A DNA stretch of 64,000 bases, from assembly GCF_000829455.1 (NCBI RefSeq), contig NZ_JXAK01000036.1, positions 1-64,000 of the forward strand. The letters are read 5' to 3'. This document shows, piece after piece, positions 1-8,665 of this stretch (its first letter is position 1; each line of letters begins with the position of its first letter). The notes under the pieces were generated by a model. That model had not been told where the DNA came from. It searched no databases and saw only the letters and a list, made by a program, of their open reading frames with translations. The position numbers and the translations under genes were made by a program. Source of the DNA: Gordoniibacillus kamchatkensis (GTDB lineage: Bacteria; Bacillota; Bacilli; Paenibacillales; NBRC-103111).

Positions 1-22
1 CGCATGAGGCAACGCGATAAAG

Positions 23-802
23 ATGGCGCATGAGGGTCACGATCAAGGAAGCGCCGCAGAGCATACCGGCGGCGGTCACGGCGGCCATGGCGCAGACCGG
101 CAAACGCCTTCCGATAACTTCAAAGCATCGTTTGCATTTGCGTCTGGCGGAGCTAAGGCAAACGAAAATAAAGAGTTGACCATACAAATTACAGATAAAG
201 CTGGCAAACCGGTTAACGATTTTCAAGTGAGCCATGAGAAGCTGCTTCATCTCATCATCGTGAATCGCGACCTGTCGGTTTTTAACCATATTCATCCCGA
301 CTTCAAAGGAAACGGAAAGTTTACGGTTACTACTTCGTTTCCGGCCGGCGGGGATTACAAATTATTTGCGGATTTCGTTCCAAACGGCGGAGCCAGCACG
401 ACACTCAGCGAATGGGTGAAGGTCGAAGGCAAAGAAGGAGAGCATGCCGCCATCACACCCGACTCCAAACTCGTGAAAGATGTTGACGGAAAAACAATCG
501 AGCTCGCTCTAAGCAGCACAAAGCCGAAAGAAGACGTTACGCTCACTTTCGACATCCTCGATACGCAAACCAAGAAAGGAATTAACAATCTCGAGCCTTA
601 TTTGGGCGCTGTCGGGCATGTTGTGATTTTATCGGCAGATGCCGAGCAATACATTCATGTCCATCCGATCGACGAGAAAGCAACAGGGCCGAAGGCGCAA
701 TTCGCAACCTCTTTCCCGAAAAGCGGCACCTACAAAATTTGGGGCCAATTTCAACATCAAGGAAAAGTGTTTACCGTACCTTTCGTAGTCGAAGTTAAAT
801 AA
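23..802 (+). CDS. His-rich extracytoplasmic protein with two HxHP half-domains (5' end probably incomplete)
   Basis: The frame encodes 259 residues. The first 23 are very rich in His and Gly, as in metal-binding tails. Two related beta-sandwich-like halves follow, each with a hydrophobic strand and then an HxHP motif: LLHLIIV with HIHP at residues 74-92, and GHVVILS with HVHP at 198-215. Such paired His motifs suggest binding of copper or another metal outside the cytoplasm, but this is inference. No signal peptide is visible. The in-frame stop at bases 5-7 sits just before a plausible HEG continuation in another frame. Adding one G at bases 8-9 would give a peptide ending HEGNAIK before the assigned Met, so the true start and a signal or lipoprotein sequence probably lie left of the window. 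Function is not proven. Confidence 0.6.
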   Translation: MAHEGHDQGSAAEHTGGGHGGHGADRQTPSDNFKASFAFASGGAKANENKELTIQITDKAGKPVNDFQVSHEKLLHLIIVNRDLSVFNHIHPDFKGNGKFTVTTSFPAGGDYKLFADFVPNGGASTTLSEWVKVEGKEGEHAAITPDSKLVKDVDGKTIELALSSTKPKEDVTLTFDILDTQTKKGINNLEPYLGAVGHVVILSADAEQYIHVHPIDEKATGPKAQFATSFPKSGTYKIWGQFQHQGKVFTVPFVVEVK

Positions 803-820
803 GCTCGGAATTCGAGGTGT

Positions 821-1447
821 ATGGTCTTGGAGGAGACAACGAAAATCGCAGTATCCCCGGCAGTTCAAATCGGAGGCAGCCTGTTTACACCGGAGCAGTT
901 GGCAAAAATCGGCGCTATGTCAGGCACGGACGCCAAAATTGAAATGACAACGTTCAAACAGCTTTATGTCGAAGTGCCTCTCGAACGGCGTGACGCTATT
1001 AAGGGAGAACTTGAGCGTTACGGCCTTGAAGTGTATCCGGCAGGGTTCGCGACCAAAAGTCTGATCGCTTGCAATTTTTGCAAGGGGGCGGAAGAGGCGG
1101 GGTTAGAAACGGCAAGACGTTTAAATAAAGCGATTGCCGGTATTGAAACGCCTGCGCCGCTTAGGATCGGCTATGCGGGTTGTGCACTCGGCACCAGCGA
1201 GCCTTTGCTAAAGGACATCGGCGTTATCAAAATGCGCGATACGTTCGACATTTATGTAGGCGGTGAACCCAAAGGCCTTAAAGCCTCCTTAGCCAAGCTG
1301 CTTGTATCGGGAGTGGCGGAAGATCGGCTCGTTCCGGTTATTATCGCCATTATCGACTTCTACAAGGCAAATGCTAAAGGGAAAGAGAAATTCGGCAAAT
1401 TCGTGAATCGTGTGACGCTCGAGAGGCTGCAGCAGATTGCGGGTTGA
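821..1447 (+). CDS. Nitrite/sulfite reductase-like ferredoxin-half protein
   Basis: This 208-residue protein resembles a single half of the nitrite/sulfite reductase fold. It has an N-terminal ferredoxin-like half domain (about 15-80) and then the region that in full enzymes carries the 4Fe-4S/siroheme cysteines. Full enzymes have a C-x5-C pair and a GC-x3-C pair. Here only C84 and C87 (ACNFC) and C121 (GYAGCALG) are present, followed by the conserved EPLLKDIGV and the IYVGG motif. The cofactor set must therefore be reduced or different. It starts 18 bases after the HxHP protein, so the two may be co-transcribed. GAGGTG precedes the ATG, but a second GGAGG lies just inside the frame, so the start is uncertain. 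A terminator follows. Confidence 0.65.
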   Translation: MVLEETTKIAVSPAVQIGGSLFTPEQLAKIGAMSGTDAKIEMTTFKQLYVEVPLERRDAIKGELERYGLEVYPAGFATKSLIACNFCKGAEEAGLETARRLNKAIAGIETPAPLRIGYAGCALGTSEPLLKDIGVIKMRDTFDIYVGGEPKGLKASLAKLLVSGVAEDRLVPVIIAIIDFYKANAKGKEKFGKFVNRVTLERLQQIAG

Positions 1448-1484
1448 GCGGAATTGTTGCATCGTGCATGTTAAACTCTGATTA

Positions 1485-1520
1485 AAGATGCTGAGAGACC
1501 TTTCGCAGCATCTTTTTTTT
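1485..1520 (+). terminator. Rho-independent terminator
   Basis: Arms AAGATGCTG (1485-1493) and CAGCATCTT (1506-1514) pair perfectly and are followed by a run of T. It closes the unit formed by the two preceding genes. Confidence 0.85.
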
Positions 1521-1654
1521 CGCCTAAATAGATTTTTGTCCGAAATACTCACTTTTCAAACTCACAATTGCATTCAAACTCTTTGCATCGCCATGTAAGA
1601 TAATAAGAATGACAAATCGAATTTAGCCCATCAAGCGGCAGGAGGCAGCGGTTC

Positions 1655-3433
1655 ATGAAGATTTCCTCCCTAAAAAGGCTGATTTCACCCAGAGTAAGCA
1701 TTCAGGGGAAAATCTTTGTTGCGTTCAGTCTCGTTACTTTGCTTGGAATCGTGGCCGTGACGAGTATCGTTTATCTGTATATGAGAGAAACGATCAAAAA
1801 TAACGCGATTACTTCAGTCACGGACAGTATACGGCAAGCGGACGAATCGTTAAATCTCCGGCTGGAGGAAATCGGCCGTTTAAATACGGTCGTCGTTACG
1901 AATCAAACCGTGATTAACACATTGCTGAGCGCTGCGGAGGAACCGAGCTACGAATGGTTCGAAGAGCAAAAGCGGATCGAGGAGTTTTTATCCGCTGTGA
2001 TTGCCTATAAGCCGTATATTTCTCGAGTTGCCGTCATAGGGCTGAGCGGAAAAGTGTTTTTCGTCGGCTCCCCTTGGCTTGATCAGAACGTAATCAAAAC
2101 ACCGATGATGAATTATTTGCTTCAAAACGGCTCGGGGCATGCCTATTATCATCTAACCGGCTCTGTCGACTCCATCGTTACCGGCCGCGAGATCCGATAT
2201 AACCGTAGTGGAATCGGGATCGTGATGTTCGATCTGAGCGACGAGTTTATTAAGAAGACGTATGACGTCAAACCGACACCTGACAGTATGCTGTATGTCG
2301 TAGACGAGAATAACGAATTCATTTATCAGCCGAAAACAAGCGCGATCGACAAAGGAACGATCATGAAACTAAGCCGGGAGTTGGCCGGTTCGGGCGCTTC
2401 GGTGGAAAGAATCATTGATCAAAAGCCGTACCTTCTCATTAGCCGGAAATCGGAATATACAGGATGGTCCACGTTGGCGCTTGTTCCTATGAAATCGCTT
2501 TTAAACGAAACGGTGCGGATCCGCAATGTATTGGTTGAAGTAGCCATTATCGTGTTTATTATTATCGTCATCGGCACCTTGCAAGTTTCCTCAAGAATCA
2601 CCAGAAATATTAGAAGACTGAGATCGATGATGAAGCATGTAATGGAAGGCAATTTGACATTGCCGTCCGTAGAAATTCAGTCCAAGGATGAAATAGGCCA
2701 GCTCTATCAGGCGTTCAAAAGGATGGTAGAGGAGCTTAATCGTTTACTTGCAGGAATCAGGACCACCGAGAGGGAGAAGCATGAAGCGGAGTTAGCTGTT
2801 CTGCAGGCGCAAATCCGTCCCCATTTTCTATATAACACGCTGAATACGGTAAAGTATTTGGCCAAGCTTAACGGAGTGCCGAATATTGTGGAAGTATCGG
2901 AATCGCTCATCGAACTCATGCGCGGCGTACTGGGGAATTCGAACGAATTTCTCTCCCTGCAAGATGAACTGCAGTATGTCCGCAGCTACGTCAATATTGA
3001 AAAATACAAATATGTAGAACCTATACATTTGAACATAGAAATCGATAATGAAGAGCTGTTGCGATGCCATGTTTTAAAGCTCATGCTGCAGCCTATTGTG
3101 GAAAATGCCATTATTCATGGGATCGCTTCCTCAGAGCATGAGGGAGTGGTGTCGATTCGAATCTATGAAGAAATCAACGAGCTGAGAATCGAAGTCAAAG
3201 ATAATGGCAAAGGAATGTCGAAGGAGCAGACAGAGGCTCTGTTTGAAGCGAAAAAAGGCCAGACCGGCACACGCTTCAGCGGCATGGGAATCCGTAATGT
3301 GCATGAACGCATCGTTCGCTTGTTCGGGGAGCCTTACGGCGTCTCCCTCTACAGTGAGCTTGATGCGTATACCAAGGTGCAGATCAGATTTCCATTGCTG
3401 CCAGGCACGGATCGTATGCAACAGGGGGAATAA
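1655..3433 (+). CDS. yesM: Sensor histidine kinase, YesM family
   Basis: This 592-residue membrane kinase has a TM segment at about 19-41, a large extracytoplasmic sensor domain, a second TM at about 289-310, and a HAMP linker. The His_kinase (PF06580) region has the motif QIRPHFLYNTLN with phosphoacceptor His390. An HATPase domain follows, with its N box (QPIVENAIIHG) near 476 and G boxes (DNGKGM, GMGIRNVHERI) near 515-545. YesM-family kinases sense extracellular sugars or binding-protein complexes and phosphorylate AraC-type YesN regulators. The start is supported by AGGAGG upstream. The partner regulator begins 3 bases after the stop, and the next genes are a carbohydrate transporter and glycosidases, so the ligand is probably an arabinose-containing oligosaccharide (inference). 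Confidence 0.92.
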   Translation: MKISSLKRLISPRVSIQGKIFVAFSLVTLLGIVAVTSIVYLYMRETIKNNAITSVTDSIRQADESLNLRLEEIGRLNTVVVTNQTVINTLLSAAEEPSYEWFEEQKRIEEFLSAVIAYKPYISRVAVIGLSGKVFFVGSPWLDQNVIKTPMMNYLLQNGSGHAYYHLTGSVDSIVTGREIRYNRSGIGIVMFDLSDEFIKKTYDVKPTPDSMLYVVDENNEFIYQPKTSAIDKGTIMKLSRELAGSGASVERIIDQKPYLLISRKSEYTGWSTLALVPMKSLLNETVRIRNVLVEVAIIVFIIIVIGTLQVSSRITRNIRRLRSMMKHVMEGNLTLPSVEIQSKDEIGQLYQAFKRMVEELNRLLAGIRTTEREKHEAELAVLQAQIRPHFLYNTLNTVKYLAKLNGVPNIVEVSESLIELMRGVLGNSNEFLSLQDELQYVRSYVNIEKYKYVEPIHLNIEIDNEELLRCHVLKLMLQPIVENAIIHGIASSEHEGVVSIRIYEEINELRIEVKDNGKGMSKEQTEALFEAKKGQTGTRFSGMGIRNVHERIVRLFGEPYGVSLYSELDAYTKVQIRFPLLPGTDRMQQGE

Positions 3434-3436
3434 ACG

Positions 3437-5041
3437 GTGTTTCGAGTATTGCTGGTTGACGATGAGGCGTTGGCACGCAACGATGTAAAAAGTATGTTGG
3501 ACTGGGAAAAGTATGGGTTCACCATATGCGGCGAAGCGCATAACGGATCTGCTGCGCTTTCCTTGATGGAGCGGCAACCCCCGCATATCGCTATCATCGA
3601 TGTGAGCATGCCGTCCATGAACGGAGTGGAATTGAGCCGTTTGATCAGAGAGCGGTTTCCCAAGGTGAAAATGATCATGCTGAGCAGTTTCGACGAATAC
3701 GATTACGTGCGGGCTTGTTTAATTAACGGGGCCATGGACTATTTGCTCAAACATCGCTTGAACGCGGCTTCGTTGTTGGCGCTTCTGAATAAAGCGGCTC
3801 GAGATTTGCAGGTTGAAGAACGGGAGCATGAAGCCCGCAGCGCTCAGATCAAAATGCTCGAGCGCCTGAGTCCTGTCATTCTTCGCGAGTATGTAGCCAA
3901 CTTGGCCAGAAATGGACAAGAGGCCGGGGAAGAGCTGCATACTTATGCTCGGGACAACCGGCTCTATGCTCATTCCGTAAATTATGGAACCGCAGCCGTA
4001 CAACTCGTTCCTTTTCAGTTGCTGACGGAGCCGTTTACCGATGTACAGAAAAACCGGTTCGTGCAGCAGGCCACGGATGTGATGCAGATGGCGATTGGCG
4101 ACATTTATCAGCGGACGGTAGGCTACGTCGGGGAGGGACGTTTTATCGTCCTGTTTTCTTCTACGGAACGAAGCGTACATACGGTTACTACCCAAATCAA
4201 TCAAGCGATGAGCAGCCTTTCCCATTCTCTCGAGAAATTCCTTAACTTAAAATGCATCTTTGCCACAGGGCCGCTATGCGGAAGTTTGAAGCAGCTCGGA
4301 GCTAGCTACGGTACAGCCAATCAGAAGATTAACGACATTCTTTATCAGGGCACGAACGCAACGATCCAAAGAGATTCTCTGTTTATTGAAGAGCAGAAGC
4401 AATTGTTGCTTTTTCTGGAGCAGTTGGATGGGGAAAAAATGAACTCAATGATTTCAACCATTTTTGCCTCATTGCAGAGTCAGCCTGTCTACTCCATGAC
4501 AGTTCAAGTCATTGTAAGCGAAATGCTTCATATTGTCGAAATGGCATTGAAGCGTCATTTTCCTCATGCAACCATTGAAGATAACAACCTCCTTCCTTCG
4601 CGAAGCGATCTTGGGCGAATCGGAAGCGTTGCCGAGCTTGAACAGTGGCTGCTGAATTACTATGCGCGCATCGTTGAGGCGCTAAAGAAACAGCATGCAG
4701 GAGGATCCTATTCGCGGCATATTTCGAAAGCTATACAATACATTACGGACAACTATGCTTCCGACATATCGTTGGAAATGACGGCGGCCGTCCTCAATCT
4801 GAATCCCTCCTACTTAAGCCGATTGTTCAAAGAAGAGACGCAAATGACGTTCAGCGAGTATTTGAACCGGGTTCGCATTAAAACAAGCTGCATGCTCATG
4901 GAATCCGGCGTCCATTCCTTGAAACAGATCAGCAGCCAGGTCGGTTTTTTGAATTATACGTACTTTTTTAAAGTGTTTAAGGCTATAACGGGTATGACGC
5001 CTCAGGCGTATGCAGATAGCTTGAAACAGTCAAATAAGTAG
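3437..5041 (+). CDS. yesN: Response regulator with AraC-type DNA-binding domain, YesN family
   Basis: This 534-residue regulator has a receiver domain at 1-120 with phosphoacceptor Asp55 (AIIDVSMPSMNG). A long central segment without recognisable catalytic motifs follows, then two helix-turn-helix motifs of the AraC family in the last 110 residues (LSRLFKEET; FKVFKAITGMTPQAY). It starts with GTG, preceded by AGGGGGAA, and lies 3 bases after the yesM-like kinase, so the pair is one transcript. It probably activates the transporter promoter at about 5087, which has a perfect -10 box but no recognisable -35 box at normal spacing, as expected for an activator-dependent promoter (inference). Confidence 0.92.
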   Translation: MFRVLLVDDEALARNDVKSMLDWEKYGFTICGEAHNGSAALSLMERQPPHIAIIDVSMPSMNGVELSRLIRERFPKVKMIMLSSFDEYDYVRACLINGAMDYLLKHRLNAASLLALLNKAARDLQVEEREHEARSAQIKMLERLSPVILREYVANLARNGQEAGEELHTYARDNRLYAHSVNYGTAAVQLVPFQLLTEPFTDVQKNRFVQQATDVMQMAIGDIYQRTVGYVGEGRFIVLFSSTERSVHTVTTQINQAMSSLSHSLEKFLNLKCIFATGPLCGSLKQLGASYGTANQKINDILYQGTNATIQRDSLFIEEQKQLLLFLEQLDGEKMNSMISTIFASLQSQPVYSMTVQVIVSEMLHIVEMALKRHFPHATIEDNNLLPSRSDLGRIGSVAELEQWLLNYYARIVEALKKQHAGGSYSRHISKAIQYITDNYASDISLEMTAAVLNLNPSYLSRLFKEETQMTFSEYLNRVRIKTSCMLMESGVHSLKQISSQVGFLNYTYFFKVFKAITGMTPQAYADSLKQSNK

Positions 5042-5086
5042 AATGGAAAGTCATATATGTTGAACCATCGGCGCAACAAAACTGAC

Positions 5087-5092
5087 TATAAT
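5087..5092 (+). promoter_or_regulatory. Putative -10 box of the transporter operon
   Basis: TATAAT occurs 67 bases before the binding-protein start. No good -35 hexamer lies 16-18 bases upstream; TTGAAC is 21 bases away. This fits control by the upstream AraC-type activator. Confidence 0.45.
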
Positions 5093-5106
5093 AAAGATCG
5101 AACCTT

Positions 5107-5120
5107 GGAAAACGCTTTCT
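5107..5120 (+). promoter_or_regulatory. cre-like catabolite repression site
   Basis: GGAAAACGCTTTCT matches 12 of 14 positions of the CcpA operator consensus TGWAANCGNTNWCA and is nearly palindromic. It sits about 15-28 bases after the TATAAT box, a position where bound CcpA would block transcription. This is reasonable for a sugar-utilisation operon. Confidence 0.5.
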
Positions 5121-5158
5121 TTTCCGGGGTGAAACAACTCACAGGAGGAGACGAAACA

Positions 5159-6754
5159 ATGAAAAGAAAATGGGGGACGGTACTGCTTTCCACCTTGGTA
5201 GTTTCCGGTTTGATGCTTACCGCATGCAATTCGAATACTCCGAGCACGGGCAAGGAGAATGCGGACAAACCCAAAGCGAATGACGCCAAAAGCGTGTCTT
5301 CGGCCGGATTTCCCATCACCCAGCAACCGATCAAGCTGAAAATGTTCACCCGAACTGCGCCCGTCAACGGCCCGTTCAAAGATATGCCGGTGTTCAAAGA
5401 CTATGAAAAAATGAGCAATATTCAGGTTGAATGGATCGAAGCGCCGACGGACGGTTTCAATGAGAAAAAGAACCTGTTATTCGCATCGAATGAGCTTCCG
5501 GACGCTTTGTACCGCTCGGGCCTTACACAGCTGGAGGCGATTAAATACGGTACAGGCGGTCAATTGATCCCGCTCGAGAAACTGATTGATTCGTACGCGC
5601 CAAACCTTAAAAAGCTGATGGATACGTATCCGGAGATTCGTTCAGGCATTACGACGCCCGAAGGCCATATTTATGCCATCCCGGGTATTGTGACCGTCAA
5701 CTCCGCCAGAACGGACAAAAGATGGATCAACCAAGCATGGCTGCAGAAATTGAACCTTAAGGTACCTGAGACTACGGACGAACTGTACGAGGTGCTGAAA
5801 GCTTTCCGGGATAAAGATCCTAACGGCAACGGCAAACAAGACGAAATTCCGATGACTGCACGCAGCGACAAATTGTCCATCGTAACGCAAATGGCCGGAT
5901 CTTTCGGATTGGATCTGCAATTTGGCTATAACATTAACCTGGAGAACGACAAGGTTAATATTTGGATGGGCAGCGATCGCAATAAAGAATTACTGATGTA
6001 TTTGAACAAGCTGTATTCGGAAAAGCTGCTCGATCAGGATCTGTTTACGCAGAAGGAAGCGCAATATTTGGCCAAGCAAGGATCGGGAAATACCGGCTTC
6101 TTCTTTGACCAGACGAACAATCCGATGCTGGATACGAAAGTGAATGATCAATATATCGGCATTGCTCCGTTCAAAGGACCGCATGGCGACAGATTGCAAA
6201 GCAATGCAGCTCCGATAGCGAGAGATTTTGGAGCTTTTGCCATCACTCCGGTGAACAAGTATCCGGAAGCGACGATGCGTTGGATCGATTATTTCTACAG
6301 CGACGAAGGTTCAACTTTGCTGCGATTCGGCCGGCAAGGCGAGAATTATGAATTGCGTGACGGGATTCCCTATTATACGGCTGCCTTCCTGGCGACCGGC
6401 AATCAATCCAAAATCACCCCGTATGCCGGAGGCGGCGCGCCGCATCTGATCAGCGAGAAGGTAGCGTCTTACATCAATCCGAAGCAGGTTCAAGAAGCTC
6501 AAAAGCAGCTGGATCCGTTCATGCCGAAGGTGAAGTACGCACCGCCAATGTTTGACGAACAAACGGCTCAAAAAATCAATGTGCTGCGGAACGATATTGA
6601 CAAATATTACGAGGAGCAGAGCACCAAGTTTATTGTAGGCGCCCTTAGCTTCGATAAGTGGGGCGAGTTCCAGGCCACTTTGAAGAAGATGAAAATCGAT
6701 GAGCTGCAGCAGCTGTACCAAGCCACCTACGATAACCTCAAAAAACAAAAATAA
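5159..6754 (+). CDS. Extracellular solute-binding lipoprotein, LplA-like (family 1)
   Basis: This 531-residue protein has a lipoprotein signal (basic N-terminus, hydrophobic core, LMLTAC with lipidated Cys23) and a Ser/Thr/Lys-rich linker. The family 1 sugar-binding fold follows, of the large LplA type that accompanies YesM/YesN systems. An EF-like DPNGNGKQDE calcium loop lies near residue 220. The start at 5159 is chosen over an upstream in-frame Met because AGGAGGAG lies just before it and the signal peptide begins there. It captures oligosaccharides at the outer membrane face and passes them to the two permeases encoded next. No ATPase gene is nearby; such CUT1 transporters usually share an MsmX-type ATPase encoded elsewhere. 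Confidence 0.9.
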   Translation: MKRKWGTVLLSTLVVSGLMLTACNSNTPSTGKENADKPKANDAKSVSSAGFPITQQPIKLKMFTRTAPVNGPFKDMPVFKDYEKMSNIQVEWIEAPTDGFNEKKNLLFASNELPDALYRSGLTQLEAIKYGTGGQLIPLEKLIDSYAPNLKKLMDTYPEIRSGITTPEGHIYAIPGIVTVNSARTDKRWINQAWLQKLNLKVPETTDELYEVLKAFRDKDPNGNGKQDEIPMTARSDKLSIVTQMAGSFGLDLQFGYNINLENDKVNIWMGSDRNKELLMYLNKLYSEKLLDQDLFTQKEAQYLAKQGSGNTGFFFDQTNNPMLDTKVNDQYIGIAPFKGPHGDRLQSNAAPIARDFGAFAITPVNKYPEATMRWIDYFYSDEGSTLLRFGRQGENYELRDGIPYYTAAFLATGNQSKITPYAGGGAPHLISEKVASYINPKQVQEAQKQLDPFMPKVKYAPPMFDEQTAQKINVLRNDIDKYYEEQSTKFIVGALSFDKWGEFQATLKKMKIDELQQLYQATYDNLKKQK

Positions 6755-6782
6755 GAACTGCATGCCGGCTGGAGGGCTACAG

Positions 6783-7739
6783 ATGAAAAGTACTGCCAAC
6801 CCTGTAGGCGTTGCGCCTCGATCCAAATCGAGGCGCTCCAGCCTCTATAAATCGATCGTTAGCCGATACGATCTCTACCTGATGCTGCTTGTTCCCATCG
6901 TATGGTACCTTGTGTTCCATTACGGTCCAATGTATGGTTTGCAAATCGCGTTTAAAAACTTCGTTCCAACCAAGGGTATTCTTGGCAGCAAATGGGTGGG
7001 ACTGGATAACTTCGAGCGATTTGTACAATCGTATTATTTCTGGAGGCTGCTCTGGAACACCGTTTCGATCAATTTGTTCTCTCTCTTGTTTGCGTTTCCC
7101 GTTCCGATTGTTCTGGCCCTGCTAGTTAATGAAATCCGCAACAAAGCGTTCAGCAAAGTTGTGCAAAACATTACGTATATCCCTCATTTTATTTCAGTCG
7201 TAGTCATGGTGGGCATGCTGATGCTGTTTTTATCTTCGCGAGGAGGCCCTGTGAATACGATCATTCAAGCGTTCGGCGGTTCGCCGGTGCGATTTATGGA
7301 ATCTGCGGGATGGTTTAAGCCAATCTTTATCAGCTCCAACATATGGCAAAATATGGGTTGGCAATCGATCATCTATATTGCGGCACTTAGCGGAGTGAAC
7401 CCGCAGCTGTATGAAGCGGCCAAAATGGATGGAGCAAGCCGATTGCGGCGCATCTGGCACGTATCCGTTCCAGGCATCCTTCCGGTCATCGTCATCTTGC
7501 TTATCCTCGATATAGGCCAGCTCATGAATGTCGGCTTTGAGAAAATATTGCTGATGCAAAACAATCTGAACCTGGAAGCGAGCGACGTCATTTCCACCTT
7601 TGTCTACACCAAAGGCATTCTGCAAGGAGAGTACAGCTATACCGCAGCAATAGGCTTGTTTAATTCGTTTGTTAACTTGACGCTGCTAGTGCTCGTCAAT
7701 CGCTTTGCCCGTAAAAAGGCCGAGACAAGCTTATGGTGA
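6783..7739 (+). CDS. ABC sugar permease, LplB-like
   Basis: This 318-residue integral membrane protein has about six TM segments. The first is preceded by a basic N-terminus (RSKSRRSSLYKS). The EAA loop that docks the ATPase is visible as YEAAKMDGASRLRRIWHVSV near residue 205. It belongs to the CUT1 family of oligosaccharide permeases. The start is taken at the ATG after GGAGGG, because the longer in-frame extension overlaps the binding-protein gene. It forms a heterodimeric channel with the next gene product. Confidence 0.9.
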   Translation: MKSTANPVGVAPRSKSRRSSLYKSIVSRYDLYLMLLVPIVWYLVFHYGPMYGLQIAFKNFVPTKGILGSKWVGLDNFERFVQSYYFWRLLWNTVSINLFSLLFAFPVPIVLALLVNEIRNKAFSKVVQNITYIPHFISVVVMVGMLMLFLSSRGGPVNTIIQAFGGSPVRFMESAGWFKPIFISSNIWQNMGWQSIIYIAALSGVNPQLYEAAKMDGASRLRRIWHVSVPGILPVIVILLILDIGQLMNVGFEKILLMQNNLNLEASDVISTFVYTKGILQGEYSYTAAIGLFNSFVNLTLLVLVNRFARKKAETSLW

Positions 7740-7753
7740 GGAGGGGCGATGTG

Positions 7754-8647
7754 ATGAGGGAGCAAACGCCGGGCCAAAGGAATGCGGACGAAAAAATATT
7801 CGATGCAGTCGTCAACATATGGGCAGCCCTTATCGTGGTAGTGGTGCTGTACCCGTTAATTTTTATTGTCAGTGCATCCTTCAGCGATCCCGCTCTGGTG
7901 CTGAATGGCGAAGTGATATTGTTGCCTAAGCATATTACTCTGGATGCATACAAAAATGTATTTCAGAACGGACAAATATGGCATAGCTATGGCAATACCA
8001 TTTTATACACTGTTGTAGGTACGTTGATCAATCTTCTAATGACGACATTAGCGGCCTACCCGCTATCGAGGCCAGATTTGCCCGGGCGCAAAGGGCTTAT
8101 GTTTTTCATCACGCTTACGATGTTTTTTAGCGGCGGTATCATTCCATCGTATCTTCTCGTGAAACAATTGGGTATGGTGGATACGATGTGGGCGCTTGTT
8201 ATCCCGGGCGCTATTGGCACATATAATTTGATTGTCATGAGAACCTATTTTCAAACAAGCATCCCTTGGGAGATCCAGGAGGCGGCTCATATTGACGGCT
8301 GTTCGAACTGGAAGCTGCTGTCGCATGTCATATTGCCGCTTTCCAAACCGATAATGGCGGTCATGGTTCTGTTTTACGCCGTCGGCCACTGGAATTCATT
8401 TTTCAATGCCTTGATCTATATCCGCAGCAAAGATTTGTATCCGCTGCAGCTCGTGATGCGTGAAATGCTGCTGATCAGTCAGGCGGATTCTTTCGATAGC
8501 AGCACGGGAATGGCAAATAAAGTGCTGCTGGCGGAAAGTATCAAATATGTTGTCATCATTATTTCCAGCTTGCCAGTGCTGGTCATGTACCCTTTTGTCC
8601 AGAAGCATTTTGTCAAGGGCGTTATGATCGGTTCTTTGAAAGGATAA
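7754..8647 (+). CDS. ABC sugar permease, LplC-like
   Basis: This 297-residue membrane protein has about six TM segments and the EAA motif QEAAHIDGCSNWKLLSHVIL, typical of the MalG/LplC half of CUT1 transporters. An in-frame ATG at 7733 overlaps the preceding stop. The ATG at 7754 is preferred because GAGGAGGGG lies 7-8 bases before it. It partners the LplB-like permease, and the downstream glycosidases would act on the imported oligosaccharides. Confidence 0.9.
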   Translation: MREQTPGQRNADEKIFDAVVNIWAALIVVVVLYPLIFIVSASFSDPALVLNGEVILLPKHITLDAYKNVFQNGQIWHSYGNTILYTVVGTLINLLMTTLAAYPLSRPDLPGRKGLMFFITLTMFFSGGIIPSYLLVKQLGMVDTMWALVIPGAIGTYNLIVMRTYFQTSIPWEIQEAAHIDGCSNWKLLSHVILPLSKPIMAVMVLFYAVGHWNSFFNALIYIRSKDLYPLQLVMREMLLISQADSFDSSTGMANKVLLAESIKYVVIIISSLPVLVMYPFVQKHFVKGVMIGSLKG

Positions 8648-8665
8648 TAGGCGGAAGGAAGAGTT

